Program-made: the position numbers and the translations under genes
Shown: piece by piece, positions 1-8,469 of the stretch
Position numbering within the stretch: position 1 is the first letter of the stretch
Layout of the letters: each line of letters opens with the position of its first letter
Notes under the pieces: generated by a model
Databases searched by the model: none
What the model was told of the DNA's origin: nothing
Seen by the model: the letters and a program-made list of their open reading frames with translations, nothing else
Source of the DNA: Clostridia bacterium
Lineage (GTDB): Bacteria > Bacillota > Clostridia > Christensenellales > Aristaeellaceae
NCBI GenBank assembly: GCA_017460395.1
Contig: JAFUBA010000057.1
Span: 1-53,105, forward strand
Direction: 5' to 3'
Length of the DNA stretch: 53,105 nt

Positions 1-623
1 CTGGTCCGGATGAGCAGATCCACGTCCGGAAGGCCCTTTGTGTAGAGGTGCTCTGCAAACATCTTCTCCGAGATCATGCTGCTTCGGATGTGGCCCTGCT
101 CCACCTCCTCAGCCAGGAGCCTGGCGGCACGCACAAGCTCGGCGCGCCCGCCGTAGTTGATGGCGATATTCAGATGAAGTCCGGTATTGAGGCGCGTGCG
201 TTCCTCGGCGGCCTGGAGTGCCTGCCGCTGCTTGTCCGGGAGGCCGTCCTTGTCGCCCAGGATCCGGATGCACACGTTTTTCGCGTTCAGTTCGTCGATC
301 TCGGAGGCGAAAAAGTCCAGGATCAGCTGCATCAGGGCGTCCACTTCCTCCCGCGGCCGGGACCAGTTCTCGGTGGAGAAGGCGTACAGGGAGAGGGCAT
401 GGATGCCCAGATCATCCGTGTGCCGGATGATGCTGCGAAGAGCCTCTGTGCCCTGGCGGTGGCCCTTGGACACACTCAGGCGGTGCTTCTTGGCCCATCT
501 TCCGTTGCCGTCCATGATGATGGCCACGTGGTCCGGCAGGCGCTGGAAATCGTCTGCGTTCTTCTCCTTGAAGTAGCGTTTCCGGAACCGGATGTATCTG
601 AACCACTGAACAGGGTTTTTCAC
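1..623 (-). CDS. uppS: Undecaprenyl diphosphate synthase, 3' end beyond window
   Basis: Cis-prenyltransferase that condenses isopentenyl diphosphate with farnesyl diphosphate to make the C55 lipid carrier for peptidoglycan and other wall polymers. About 207 codons are visible. The signature HVAIIMDGNGRWA lies near residues 32-44 and holds the catalytic Asp (about residue 38); the end in view reads DVDLLIRT, a conserved substrate-binding segment, so only a short C-terminal part is missing. The start is GTG at 623, chosen because AGGAGGG lies 7 bases upstream and the reading frame fits the family N-terminus. It is last in view of the rpsB-tsf-pyrH-frr series, an order typical of Clostridia, and is probably followed by cdsA outside the window (inference). 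Confidence 0.95.
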   Translation of the reverse strand, partial: MKNPVQWFRYIRFRKRYFKEKNADDFQRLPDHVAIIMDGNGRWAKKHRLSVSKGHRQGTEALRSIIRHTDDLGIHALSLYAFSTENWSRPREEVDALMQLILDFFASEIDELNAKNVCIRILGDKDGLPDKQRQALQAAEERTRLNTGLHLNIAINYGGRAELVRAARLLAEEVEQGHIRSSMISEKMFAEHLYTKGLPDVDLLIRT

Positions 624-689
624 ACTTTTTCCCTCCTGAAAGGCAAGAGATCGGGAAAACAAAAGCTATACATAGCCATATGAATGAAA

Positions 690-717
690 TGCGCAAGTCC
701 CACTTGGAACCTGCGCA
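690..717 (-). other. Intergenic hairpin between the PASTA-like gene and uppS
   Basis: On the minus strand TGCGCAGGTTCC and GGGACTTGCGCA can pair over 12 bp (two G-U pairs) around an AAGT loop. TTTCATT follows, so it is not a clear intrinsic terminator; it could attenuate or protect the mRNA upstream of uppS. The rest of the 137-base gap shows no other feature. Confidence 0.5.
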
Positions 718-760
718 ATTTGTACCGGATGGTGGATGGAAACCGTCTTCGGTTTCCGGC

Positions 761-1012
761 TCAGTTCGGCGGGCATCCTGTCCCGGCAGGGCTCGCGTCC
801 AGAAAACGCGCGAGCGTTATTTCACCCTCCCGGGCACGGACGACACGCAGTGTCCCTTCTTCGCGCCCGCGGGGATCCTGCGTATATTTCAGGCGAACTG
901 TGCCGGGCTGAGGGGACGGGGAATCTGAAAGGGTGAGGCCATAGGCAAGAAGACGTTCGGTGCACTCATCAAAGGTGAGTCCCACCAGAGAGTGCAGGTT
1001 CAGTTCCTCCAT
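761..1012 (-). CDS. Small PASTA-like protein between frr and uppS
   Basis: 83-residue protein without signal peptide or membrane segment. Residues 9-35 (SLVGLTFDECTERLLAYGL and on) resemble the G-x-(S/T)-x-x-E-A-x-x-x-L-x-x-x-G-L pattern of PASTA domains; the second half, with TLRVVRAREGEITLARF, is predicted beta-rich. Its ATG shares one base with the frr stop (TGATG), so translation is coupled to frr. A small gene in this place between frr and uppS is known from other Clostridia (recalled, not searched). Its function is not known. The C-terminal tail SPAGTGCPPN looks unstructured. Confidence 0.72.
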   Translation of the reverse strand: MEELNLHSLVGLTFDECTERLLAYGLTLSDSPSPQPGTVRLKYTQDPRGREEGTLRVVRAREGEITLARFLDASPAGTGCPPN

Positions 1013-1572
1013 CAGACCTCCATGATTTCCTTTTCCTTGGCTGCGCAGATATCGTCCACATCCTTGATGAACTTGTCGGTGATCTTCTGGATGCTTTCCT
1101 CCGCCTCGTGCAGATCGTCCTCTGTGATCTCGGAGTTCTTCTTGAGCTTCTTGAACTGCTCAATGGCGTCCCGGCGGATGGAGCGGATGGCCACCTTGGT
1201 GTCCTCGGCACTCTTGCGGGCCACCTTGGTCAGCTCCTTGCGGCGCTCCTCGTTGGTGGGCGGGAAGTTCAGACGGATGATCTTGCCGTCATTCTGCGGG
1301 TTGATGCCAAGGTCGCTCTTCTGGATGGCCTTCTCGATGGCGGGGATCATCTTGGGATCCCAGGGGGAGATGACAAGCAGGCGGGCTTCAGGGGAGGACA
1401 CGCCGGCCACCTGGTTGACGGGTGTCTGCTGGCCATAGTAATCCACCGTGATGCGGTCCAGCATCTGAGGATTGGCACGGCCGGCGCGCAGGGCGATCAT
1501 GTCCCGCTGATAAACCTGACAGGATTTGGTCATCTTGTCCTTGGATGTGTCCATGATTTCTTTTACAGTCAT
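1012..1572 (-). CDS. frr: Ribosome recycling factor
   Basis: Works with EF-G to split post-termination ribosomes. The product has 186 residues, the family length (about 185), with the three-helix-bundle hallmarks RAGRANPQMLDRITVDYYG near the N-terminus, PWDPKMIPAIEKAIQ in the small domain and LNFPPTNEERRKEL in the middle. The start MTVKEIMD at 1572 is preceded by AGGAGG; a longer open frame upstream lacks an SD. It sits between pyrH and the PASTA-like gene, whose start overlaps the frr stop. A 116-base gap to pyrH holds a short GCGCT/AGCGC hairpin without a T-run. Confidence 0.97.
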   Translation of the reverse strand: MTVKEIMDTSKDKMTKSCQVYQRDMIALRAGRANPQMLDRITVDYYGQQTPVNQVAGVSSPEARLLVISPWDPKMIPAIEKAIQKSDLGINPQNDGKIIRLNFPPTNEERRKELTKVARKSAEDTKVAIRSIRRDAIEQFKKLKKNSEITEDDLHEAEESIQKITDKFIKDVDDICAAKEKEIMEV

Positions 1573-1688
1573 AGGGCATTGCCTCCTGTTCATTCTCTGG
1601 TGGTAGCGCTTTCGCCTCTTGAGGAGCGCTGTGAACTGCCACTATTGTACTGATTTTGTGCGCGCTTGGCAAGGCATGGACAATTGCT

Positions 1689-2396
1689 TCAGGGATGCAC
1701 GACACTGCCCATGGGATCGCCTTCAAGGACCTTCACCAGGTTGTCCGGATCGTCCAGGCCGAACACACGGATGAAGGGGACATGGTTGTCCGCGCACAGC
1801 TGGAAGGCGGAGGCGTCCATGACCTTGAGATTCAGGCGAAGAGCCTCTTCGTAGGTGATGTCCTTGATGAGTGTGGCAGTTTTGTCCTGGCGGGGATCGG
1901 CGGAATAGATGCCGTCCACGTTCTTGGCCATGAGAATGGCGTCCGCCTGGATCTCAATGGCGCGCAGGGCCACGGCTGTATCGGTGGAGAAGAAGGGGTT
2001 GCCGGAGCCGGCCGCAAACAGAACGATGCGGCCCTCGGACAGATGGCGCCTTGCCTGCATGGCGTGGAAGGGCTCACAGAAACGGTTCATGTCCACGGCG
2101 GACTGGACCACTGCGTCCAGGCCTTCCTTGCGCAGATAGTCTGCCACACACAGGCAGTTGATGACCGTGCCCAGCATGCCCATCTGGTCTGCCGTCACGG
2201 GATCGAGGGCAGCCGCGGGACCCTGGCGGCCGCGCCAGATGTTGCCGGCCCCGATCACGATGGCAATCTCGGTACCCGTCTCGTGCATCCTGCGGATCAC
2301 GCCGGCCATCTGCCGGACCTTGTCAAAATCAAACAGATCGCTGCCGCTCTTGAGGGCCTCGCCCGAGAGCTTCAGGATGATGCGCTTGTAAGCCAT
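1689..2396 (-). CDS. pyrH: UMP kinase
   Basis: Phosphorylates UMP to UDP with ATP; bacterial hexameric enzyme of the amino acid kinase fold. 235 residues, near the usual 240. Recognisable parts are the N-terminal KRIILKLSGEAL (phosphate loop), IVIGAGNIWRG (UMP binding), ADQMGMLGTVIN and the ATP-site segment ILMAKNVDGIYSADP. SD AGGAGG precedes the ATG. It is separated from tsf by an intrinsic terminator, so it probably receives only read-through from the rpsB promoter or has its own start that I could not place. Confidence 0.97.
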   Translation of the reverse strand: MAYKRIILKLSGEALKSGSDLFDFDKVRQMAGVIRRMHETGTEIAIVIGAGNIWRGRQGPAAALDPVTADQMGMLGTVINCLCVADYLRKEGLDAVVQSAVDMNRFCEPFHAMQARRHLSEGRIVLFAAGSGNPFFSTDTAVALRAIEIQADAILMAKNVDGIYSADPRQDKTATLIKDITYEEALRLNLKVMDASAFQLCADNHVPFIRVFGLDDPDNLVKVLEGDPMGSVVHP

Positions 2397-2424
2397 GTGC
2401 TACCTCCTGCATTTTCATGGAAAG

Positions 2425-2459
2425 TTGAGAAAGAAAAAGGGAACTGCACGGCAGTTCCC
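2425..2459 (-). terminator. Intrinsic terminator after tsf
   Basis: On the minus strand GGGAACTGC-CGT-GCAGTTCCC forms a 9-bp perfect stem followed by TTTTTCTTTCTC. It lies between tsf and pyrH and would cut down transcription of the downstream pyrH-frr-uppS part. Confidence 0.85.
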
Positions 2460-2473
2460 CAGGAATTGTTTTC

Positions 2474-3403
2474 TCAGGCCTTGGTCATGGCAGCGATTTC
2501 AGCAGCCAGATCGTCCTTGCGCTTTTCAATGCCTTCGCCGCGCTCGAAACGGGCAAAACGGACCACGTCCACAGGCACGCCGGCTGCCTTGGCAACCTCG
2601 GCCATGTAGGCCTTGATGTCCTTATCGGGATCCTTCACGAAAGCCTGATCCAGCAGGCAGACTTCCTTGTAGTACTTCTCGATCTGGCCATCCACAATGC
2701 GGTCCACGATCTTCTCGGGCTTGCCGGACTCGATGGCCTTGGCGCGCTGAATCTCGCGCTCCTTCTCCAGCTTCTCGGAGTCCACTTCCTCGCGGCGCAC
2801 AGCCTCGGGCTTGGCAGCGGCGATCTGCAGGGCCAGGTCATGGGCGAACTGCTTGACAGCCTCGTTCTCCTTGCCCTTCTCGTCGGTGCAAACTTCCACT
2901 AGGACGCCAACCTTGCCGCCCATGTGGATGTAGGAGGACACGACACCCTCGGTCTTGTAGCGGGCGAAGCGGCGCACGGAGATCTTCTCGCCGATGGCCA
3001 CGGTCGCATCGCTGACCATGTCGGAGATGGTCTTGCTCTCGTCGTCCACATACTTCTGGTTCATCAGGTCGTCCACGTCCTTGGGATCGGCCTTGGCGAT
3101 ATGCTTGGCGACGCTGTTGGCGAAGTTCTGGAACTGTTCGGTCTTGGCCACGAAGTCAGTCTCACAGTTGACCTCGACGATGACGCCGGTGCAGCCGCAG
3201 GGGCTGATGAACTGGGCGACAACACCCTCGGCGGCCACGCGGCTGGCCTTCTTGGCAGCCTGAGCCAGTCCCTTTTCACGCAGCCAGTCAATGGCCTTTT
3301 CCATATCGGCGTCAGCAGCCAGCAGGGCCTTTTTGCAGTCCATCATACCGGCATTGGTGCGCTCGCGCAGCTCTTTTACCATCGCGGCAGTTACCTGAGC
3401 CAT
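2474..3403 (-). CDS. tsf: Translation elongation factor Ts
   Basis: Guanine-nucleotide exchange factor that regenerates EF-Tu-GTP. 309 residues. The N-terminal UBA-like domain reads [19 protein letters not shown], the family signature, followed by [12 protein letters not shown]; the core carries [14 protein letters not shown], the second signature. The start at 3403 has SD GGAAAGGA. It follows rpsB in the standard order, with a 95-base spacer containing a GC hairpin. Confidence 0.97.
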   Translation of the reverse strand: MAQVTAAMVKELRERTNAGMMDCKKALLAADADMEKAIDWLREKGLAQAAKKASRVAAEGVVAQFISPCGCTGVIVEVNCETDFVAKTEQFQNFANSVAKHIAKADPKDVDDLMNQKYVDDESKTISDMVSDATVAIGEKISVRRFARYKTEGVVSSYIHMGGKVGVLVEVCTDEKGKENEAVKQFAHDLALQIAAAKPEAVRREEVDSEKLEKEREIQRAKAIESGKPEKIVDRIVDGQIEKYYKEVCLLDQAFVKDPDKDIKAYMAEVAKAAGVPVDVVRFARFERGEGIEKRKDDLAAEIAAMTKA

Positions 3404-3435
3404 GTTGATTCATCCTTTCCTATTTAGAAGATCCT

Positions 3436-3459
3436 CCGGGCGGCACCTGGGCCGCCCGG
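3436..3459 (-). other. GC-rich hairpin in the rpsB-tsf spacer
   Basis: CCGGGCGGC and GCCGCCCGG pair perfectly over 9 bp around a 6-base loop. No T-run follows on the minus strand (AGGATCTTCTAAATAGG), so it is more likely an mRNA processing or stability element, or a weak pause, than a terminator. Confidence 0.5.
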
Positions 3460-3498
3460 CCTTTCCCGCGTTATGTATACGGGAAAAGATCAGATATT

Positions 3499-4242
3499 TC
3501 AGATTTCCGGAACGACTTCCTCAGCCGCGACAGCTTCCACAGCTTCGGGCTCGGACTGTTCGCCCTGCTTGCCTTCCAGCACAGCATCGGCCATCTTGCC
3601 GGCGATCAGCTTGACGGCACGGATGGCGTCGTCATTGCCGGGGATGACATAGTCGATCTCATCGGGATCGCAGTTGGTGTCCACGATGGCCACGATCGGG
3701 ATGTTCAGCTTGCGGGCTTCGGTGACGGCGATGTGTTCCTTGCGGGGGTCCACCACGAACAGCGCGCCGGGGAGCTTCTTCATCTCGCGGATACCGCCCA
3801 GGTTGGCTTCCAGCTTTTCACGCTCGTGATTCAGCTTGGCCACTTCCTTCTTGGGCAGCACCTCGAACTGGCCGGAGGTCTCCATCCGGTCAATCTGGTT
3901 GAGACGGTCGATCCTGGTGCGGATGGTGCGGAAGTTGGTGAGCATGCCGCCCAGCCAGCGGTTGTTCACATAGTACATGTTGCAGCGCTTGGCCTCGGTC
4001 TCGATGGATTCCTGGGCCTGCTTCTTGGTGCCCACGAACAGGATCGTCTTGCCTTCCATGGCCACATCACGCACGAATGCATAGGCCTCGTCGACCTTCT
4101 TGACGGTCTTCTGCAGGTCGATGATGTAGATGCCGTTGCGTTCGGTGAAGATGTACTGAGCCATCTTGGGGTTCCAGCGGCGGGTCTGGTGACCGAAATG
4201 GACACCGGCTTCCAGCAGCTGCTTCATGGAAATAACTGCCAT
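3499..4242 (-). CDS. rpsB: 30S ribosomal protein S2
   Basis: Component of the 30S subunit that binds the head-body junction. 247 residues. It begins [27 protein letters not shown], the family signature region, and has [18 protein letters not shown] and [17 protein letters not shown] further on. The acidic C-terminal tail ([19 protein letters not shown]) is typical of Clostridia. The start at 4242 is fixed by AAGGAGG; 40 further in-frame codons upstream lack homology. A leader of about 105 bases, GC-rich with a CCGG-based hairpin, separates the promoter from the start and is a possible site of S2 autoregulation (inference). Confidence 0.97.
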   Translation of the reverse strand: MAVISMKQLLEAGVHFGHQTRRWNPKMAQYIFTERNGIYIIDLQKTVKKVDEAYAFVRDVAMEGKTILFVGTKKQAQESIETEAKRCNMYYVNNRWLGGMLTNFRTIRTRIDRLNQIDRMETSGQFEVLPKKEVAKLNHEREKLEANLGGIREMKKLPGALFVVDPRKEHIAVTEARKLNIPIVAIVDTNCDPDEIDYVIPGNDDAIRAVKLIAGKMADAVLEGKQGEQSEPEAVEAVAAEEVVPEI

Positions 4243-4352
4243 AATGGGGTTCCTCCTTGTTTTGTATTCCACCCCCCGTACCATGGCGGAGAGCCACCGG
4301 CCATTGGACCGGCACAAGCATCCGCGGCACGAAGGTGCGTAATCGGGTTCGG

Positions 4353-4381
4353 AGTATAGCACAGGGGAGAAAAAAATGCAA
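4353..4381 (-). promoter_or_regulatory. Sigma-A promoter of rpsB
   Basis: On the minus strand TTGCAT, a 17-base spacer and TATACT. The -10 box matches 5 of 6 consensus bases; the -35 box is weak. It lies head-to-head with the GH115 promoter. Confidence 0.6.
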
Positions 4382-4406
4382 ATGTCTTTTTTGAGTTTTT
4401 AACCCG

Positions 4407-4415
4407 TGGTATACT
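4407..4415 (+). promoter_or_regulatory. Extended -10 promoter of the GH115 gene
   Basis: TGGTATACT fits an extended -10 element (TGnTATAAT). No good -35 box is found at 16-18 bases. Transcription from here gives a leader of about 85 bases ending in GGAGGAG before the GH115 start. Confidence 0.45.
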
Positions 4416-4507
4416 GAGGAGGCAGTTTCAGGCAGACATGACGGTGTGCGGGCGTGGATCCGCAGGACAGTCTTTCAGGAGGAAAAACCGGGAGGAGCAA
4501 CAAGAAG

Positions 4508-6565
4508 ATGAGCTTTCTTTTTTCACAGAACACACAGATCGTATCGGACCTGGCTCCGGGCGGGGAATTTTCAAAGCCTGTCGGTCATGCTGTCGAGATA
4601 TTGAAGCGGGACATGGAAGACACGCTCCTGCCTGCCTCCGCGGACATGCCGGAAAACCGGATCGTCCTGGAAAAGGCGCAGGGGTGCCCGCAGGAGAGCT
4701 ACGAGATCGCAAGCGGGGGAGGGGAAATCCGCATTACCTTTTCAGACGATCTCGGAGGCGTATATGCGCTTTTGTTTCTCAGCCGCGAGTTTCTGGGTAT
4801 ACAGCCGCTTGACTGGTGGAGCGGCAGGGTGGCCAGACGGCACTCTGAGATGTTCGTGGAGGTGCCGGATGGCACCTGGACATCGCCGGTCTATGCGGTC
4901 CGCTTCCGGGGCTGGTTTATCAACGATGAGGTGCTCTTCACCGGCTGGCACGTGGAGGAGGGCGAGCGGGCGGCCGTGTGGCGGCGGGTCATGGAGACGG
5001 TCCTGCGCATGGGCGGCAACATGATCATCCCCGGGACGGACCGGGGCTTTGACGGGGAGGTGCTCTACCGCATGGCGGCAGAGCGGGGCCTCTGGATCAC
5101 ACACCACCACTCGGAGCCTCTGGGCGCCCGGATGTTCTCCCGCGTCTACCCGGACCTGGAGCCGAGCTATCTCAAGCACCGAGACCTTTTCGAGGGGCTG
5201 TGGAGGGAGTCGGTGGAAAAATGGAAGGACTGCCATGTACTGTGGACCATCGGCTTCCGGGGTCAGGGGGACCATGCCTTCTGGGACGACGATGGCGGCG
5301 CGTATGACACCGATGAAAAGCGGGGGGCCCTCATCAGCGAGGTGATGGCACGGCAGATGGAGATCGTGCGGGAGAAGGTCCCGGATGCGGTCTTCTGCAC
5401 CAACCTCTACGGGGAAATCATGGACCTGTACCGCAAAGGCTGTCTTCAGGTGCCGGGCGAGGTCATCCGTGTCTGGGGCGACAACGGCTTTGGCAAAATG
5501 GTATCCCGCCGGCAGGGCAACACGAACCTTCGGGTGAACTCCATGCCGGAGGAACACGCACAGGGCGCCAACGGTGTATACTACCATGTCTCCTTCTACG
5601 ACCTTCAGGCGGCCAACCACATTACCCTTCTGCAGAATCCGCCCTCGATGATCGCCGGCGAACTTCAGGAGCTTCTCAGGCGCGGCGGCGGGGACTACTG
5701 GAACATCAACACGGGCTCCGTGAAGCCGCATCTGTATATGCTCCATCTCATCTCTGCCCTGTGGGAAAAGGGCGAAAAGTGCAATGTGGATGAGGTGACG
5801 CGCGGGTTTGCCAGGACCTACTACGGGAGCGAGCAGGTGGCGGATCTCTTCCTGAAATATGGCGAGACCGGCATCCACTACGGCCCCAACGAGGATGATC
5901 GGGCCGGGGATCAGTACTATCACTGGCCGCTGCGGGCCCTGGCCCACGCCCTTTTGTCGGGACAGACCTCCTCGCCTGTCCGCTCGCTCCTGTGGGCATC
6001 TCCGGAGGAGAGCTTCGAGGGCCAGCTTCGATGCCTTGCAGAAACCGTCCGGGACGGCGGGAAGAGATGGAATGCGTTTCTGTGGGAGTGCGAGCGAATA
6101 TCCCTGGAATTTTCCGGGGAGTGCAGGCAGCTGCTTCAGGATTCCCTGATGCTGGCCGCCACCATCCACAAGACCGGCTGTCAGGGGCTCTATGATTTCT
6201 GTCAGAGCTGCCTGCACGCCATGCGGGGAGATTTCCTGCAGGCTGCCCTTTGGTGCGATGCTGCCCTTCAGTGCCACAGGGAGGGGCTCAGGGCGCTGCA
6301 GGCGGCCGAGCATGGACGGTTTACCCACATCTACCGAAACGACTGCTTTACGGGCGTCGCGGTGACGGTGCGGGTGCTGGAGACGGTGCGCGGATACCTG
6401 AGAATCCGGGGCGACAGCGAGGAGCTCTACGACTGGGAGAAAAAGTACCTTCTGCCTCCGGAGGATGTGAAGATTTCCCTGCAGTCCCACAGGACGGTGC
6501 AGCTGGGAGATGACGAACTGTTTGACCGGCTGAGAGGCGAGGTTGCGCTGAAGGATATTCTGTGA
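4508..6565 (+). CDS. GH115-type alpha-glucuronidase
   Basis: 685-residue protein of the glycosyl hydrolase 115 type, a family that removes (4-O-methyl-)glucuronic acid from xylan side chains. Residues 134-177, from RGWFINDE to GGNMIIPGT, match the family's conserved barrel entry (R-G-x-F-x-N-D-E, then a long helix and a G-N-x-x-x-P strand); IGFRGQGDHAFWDD and VWGDNGFGKM follow in the barrel. No signal peptide is seen, so it probably acts inside the cell on imported oligosaccharides. It lacks the C-terminal domains of many longer family members. Start chosen at the ATG after GGAGGAG; an 18-codon longer frame has no SD. It stands alone, without a transporter beside it. Confidence 0.82.
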   Translation: MSFLFSQNTQIVSDLAPGGEFSKPVGHAVEILKRDMEDTLLPASADMPENRIVLEKAQGCPQESYEIASGGGEIRITFSDDLGGVYALLFLSREFLGIQPLDWWSGRVARRHSEMFVEVPDGTWTSPVYAVRFRGWFINDEVLFTGWHVEEGERAAVWRRVMETVLRMGGNMIIPGTDRGFDGEVLYRMAAERGLWITHHHSEPLGARMFSRVYPDLEPSYLKHRDLFEGLWRESVEKWKDCHVLWTIGFRGQGDHAFWDDDGGAYDTDEKRGALISEVMARQMEIVREKVPDAVFCTNLYGEIMDLYRKGCLQVPGEVIRVWGDNGFGKMVSRRQGNTNLRVNSMPEEHAQGANGVYYHVSFYDLQAANHITLLQNPPSMIAGELQELLRRGGGDYWNINTGSVKPHLYMLHLISALWEKGEKCNVDEVTRGFARTYYGSEQVADLFLKYGETGIHYGPNEDDRAGDQYYHWPLRALAHALLSGQTSSPVRSLLWASPEESFEGQLRCLAETVRDGGKRWNAFLWECERISLEFSGECRQLLQDSLMLAATIHKTGCQGLYDFCQSCLHAMRGDFLQAALWCDAALQCHREGLRALQAAEHGRFTHIYRNDCFTGVAVTVRVLETVRGYLRIRGDSEELYDWEKKYLLPPEDVKISLQSHRTVQLGDDELFDRLRGEVALKDIL

Positions 6566-6611
6566 GTGACAGGCAAAAAGAACAAAATTAAGGAACAGGA
6601 GAGAAAAAGCA

Positions 6612-7934
6612 ATGCGCCTGGATGGAAGAGCGGGCGGGGAGCCCAGAAAGGTACATATTGAACCCGGCTTTGTGCGGACGGCGGACGGCAGCTGCCTCAT
6701 CAGCACCGGCAACACCAGGGTGATCTGCACGGCCAGTGTGGAGGAGACGCTGCCCCCGTGGCGGCGCGGCACGGGTCTTGGCTGGGTGACGGCGGAATAT
6801 GCGATGCTGCCTGCCTCCACCTCCACCCGCAAGCGCCGGGACGGGGTGACAAAGGACGGGCGCAGCGTGGAGATCCAGCGGCTCATCGGGCGTGCAATCC
6901 GCCAGGCGGTGGACATGAAGGCGCTGGGCGAGCGGGTGATCACGCTGGACTGTGATGTGCTGGAGGCGGACGGGGGGACCCGGACGGCCAGCATCACGGG
7001 TGCCATGGTGGCCCTGACACTGGCGGTCGACAAGCTGATCCGGGAGGGAAAACTCCCTGCCAGCCCCATCCGTCACCAGGTGGCGGCCATCTCCTGCGGG
7101 ATCGTGGGGGACGAGCCGATGCTGGACCTGTGCTATCAGGAGGACAGCCACGCCCAGGTGGACATGAATGTGGTGATGAATGAGGCGGGCGAGTACATTG
7201 AGATGCAGGGCACCGGGGAGGGCAGGGCCTTCTCGCCGGAGGAGCTGTCCCTGCTGCTCGGCCACGCGAAAAAGGGCTGCGAGCAGCTGATGGAGGCCCA
7301 GCGGCAGGCGCTCGGGGAGAAGGCGGAGCTGATGCACGGAAAGCCCTGGCTGGTCGCCGCCAGCGGGAACGCTCACAAGATCCGCGAGCTTCAGAAGATC
7401 TTTGAGGGCCGCTACACCGTGGTCCCGATGTCGAAGGTCGGCATCGACTTCGAGGTGGACGAGACGGCGACGACCTTTGAGGGCAATGCCTGCCTGAAGG
7501 CCCAGGCGATCTTTGACGCCACCCATCTTCCGACGATCGCCGACGACAGCGGCCTCGCGGTGGATGCACTGAACGGAGAGCCCGGGGTCTACTCCGCAAG
7601 GTATGCCGGACACCACGGGGACGATGAGGCCAACAACGATCTGCTCCTGGAAAAGATGAAGGATGTGCCGGATGAAAAGCGGACCGGCGCCTTCCACAGC
7701 GTCCTTGCCCTGAAGCTTCCGGACCATGACATGCTGGTGGCGGAGGGCGTGTGTCCGGGAAAAATCCTGCATGCGCGGCGCGGAAATGGCGGCTTCGGGT
7801 ATGACCCGCTGTTCCTCTATGAGCCTCTGGACAAGACCTTTGCGGAGCTCAGCGAGGAGGAGAAGAACACGGTGAGCCACCGGGCGCGCGCCAGCCAGAA
7901 ACTGAAACAGATGATTGAGGAGATGGGACTGTGA
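6612..7934 (+). CDS. rph-rdgB: RNase PH / RdgB (XTP/dITP diphosphatase) fusion
   Basis: Two enzymes in one 440-residue chain. Residues 1-238 are RNase PH, the phosphorolytic 3' exonuclease that trims tRNA 3' ends, with RRGTGLGWVTAEYAMLP and the catalytic acidic residues D178 and D184 in CYQEDSHAQVDMNV. Residues 243-440 are RdgB, which hydrolyses non-canonical purine triphosphates such as dITP and XTP, with SGNAHKIREL, TFEGNACLKA, DDSGLAVDAL, GGFGYDPLF and SHRARA. There is no linker beyond a short helix. The fusion is known in Clostridia. SD CAGGAGA precedes the ATG. The stop overlaps the next start (GTGA). Confidence 0.95.
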   Translation: MRLDGRAGGEPRKVHIEPGFVRTADGSCLISTGNTRVICTASVEETLPPWRRGTGLGWVTAEYAMLPASTSTRKRRDGVTKDGRSVEIQRLIGRAIRQAVDMKALGERVITLDCDVLEADGGTRTASITGAMVALTLAVDKLIREGKLPASPIRHQVAAISCGIVGDEPMLDLCYQEDSHAQVDMNVVMNEAGEYIEMQGTGEGRAFSPEELSLLLGHAKKGCEQLMEAQRQALGEKAELMHGKPWLVAASGNAHKIRELQKIFEGRYTVVPMSKVGIDFEVDETATTFEGNACLKAQAIFDATHLPTIADDSGLAVDALNGEPGVYSARYAGHHGDDEANNDLLLEKMKDVPDEKRTGAFHSVLALKLPDHDMLVAEGVCPGKILHARRGNGGFGYDPLFLYEPLDKTFAELSEEEKNTVSHRARASQKLKQMIEEMGL

Positions 7935-8416
7935 AAGCGCTGCTGTTCAGTGACTCCCACGGGGATGTATCAGGCATCCGGTATCTGTCCAGCATGGCCT
8001 GGCCCAGAACCGGTCATATCGACGCCTACTTCCATATGGGCGACGGGTGCGAGGACATGCTGGTGGCGGAGCGGGTGCTGCGGGACCACGATCCGGACTG
8101 CAGGATCTACCGGGTGCGGGGCAACTGTGACTACTTTGTTCCGGACCTGAAGGACGAGCAGGTGGTGGAATTTGGCGGTGCGAAGATCTACATGACCCAC
8201 GGCCACAGGCACAGCGTGAAGACGACGCTGTCCATCCTGGACGATGCGGCGGTGGATGCGGGCTGCTCCATCGCGCTCTACGGTCACACGCATGCCGCCG
8301 CCATGGACATGCGCTCTACGCTCCTGATCAACCCCGGCTCCGTCATGAACGAGCGGATCGGGTTTCTCGAGGTGGAGGACGGGCGGCCGAGGATCCAGCT
8401 GCTGTATTTTGGGTGA
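7931..8416 (+). CDS. YfcE/MJ0936-type metallophosphoesterase
   Basis: 161-residue calcineurin-like phosphoesterase of the YfcE class, two-metal enzymes active on phosphodiesters in vitro with unknown natural substrate. All metal-binding motifs are present: DSHGD near the N-terminus, GDGCED, GNCD, THGHRH and GHTH, followed by NPGS. GTG start overlapping the rph-rdgB stop, with GAGGAG 8 bases upstream, so the two are co-translated; this pairing is a known Clostridia arrangement and hints at a shared role in RNA or nucleotide clean-up (inference). Confidence 0.92.
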   Translation: MKALLFSDSHGDVSGIRYLSSMAWPRTGHIDAYFHMGDGCEDMLVAERVLRDHDPDCRIYRVRGNCDYFVPDLKDEQVVEFGGAKIYMTHGHRHSVKTTLSILDDAAVDAGCSIALYGHTHAAAMDMRSTLLINPGSVMNERIGFLEVEDGRPRIQLLYFG

Positions 8417-8469
8417 GACCGCCCCGGGTGCGGGAAACATAAGCAATGATTTGAAGGAGGTGCAGGGCC

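Noticed and set aside
48-683. 211-codon plus-strand frame opposite uppS
   Set aside because: It mirrors the uppS coding strand; no SD and no recognisable product. Long antisense frames are common in this GC-rich DNA.
4243-4362. N-terminal extension of rpsB by 40 codons
   Set aside because: The extension has no S2 similarity and crosses the promoter; AAGGAGG fixes the start at 4242.
4742-7069. 775-codon minus-strand frame opposite GH115 and rph
   Set aside because: It spans two well-supported plus-strand genes and the gap between them; the product is proline- and histidine-rich with no family resemblance.
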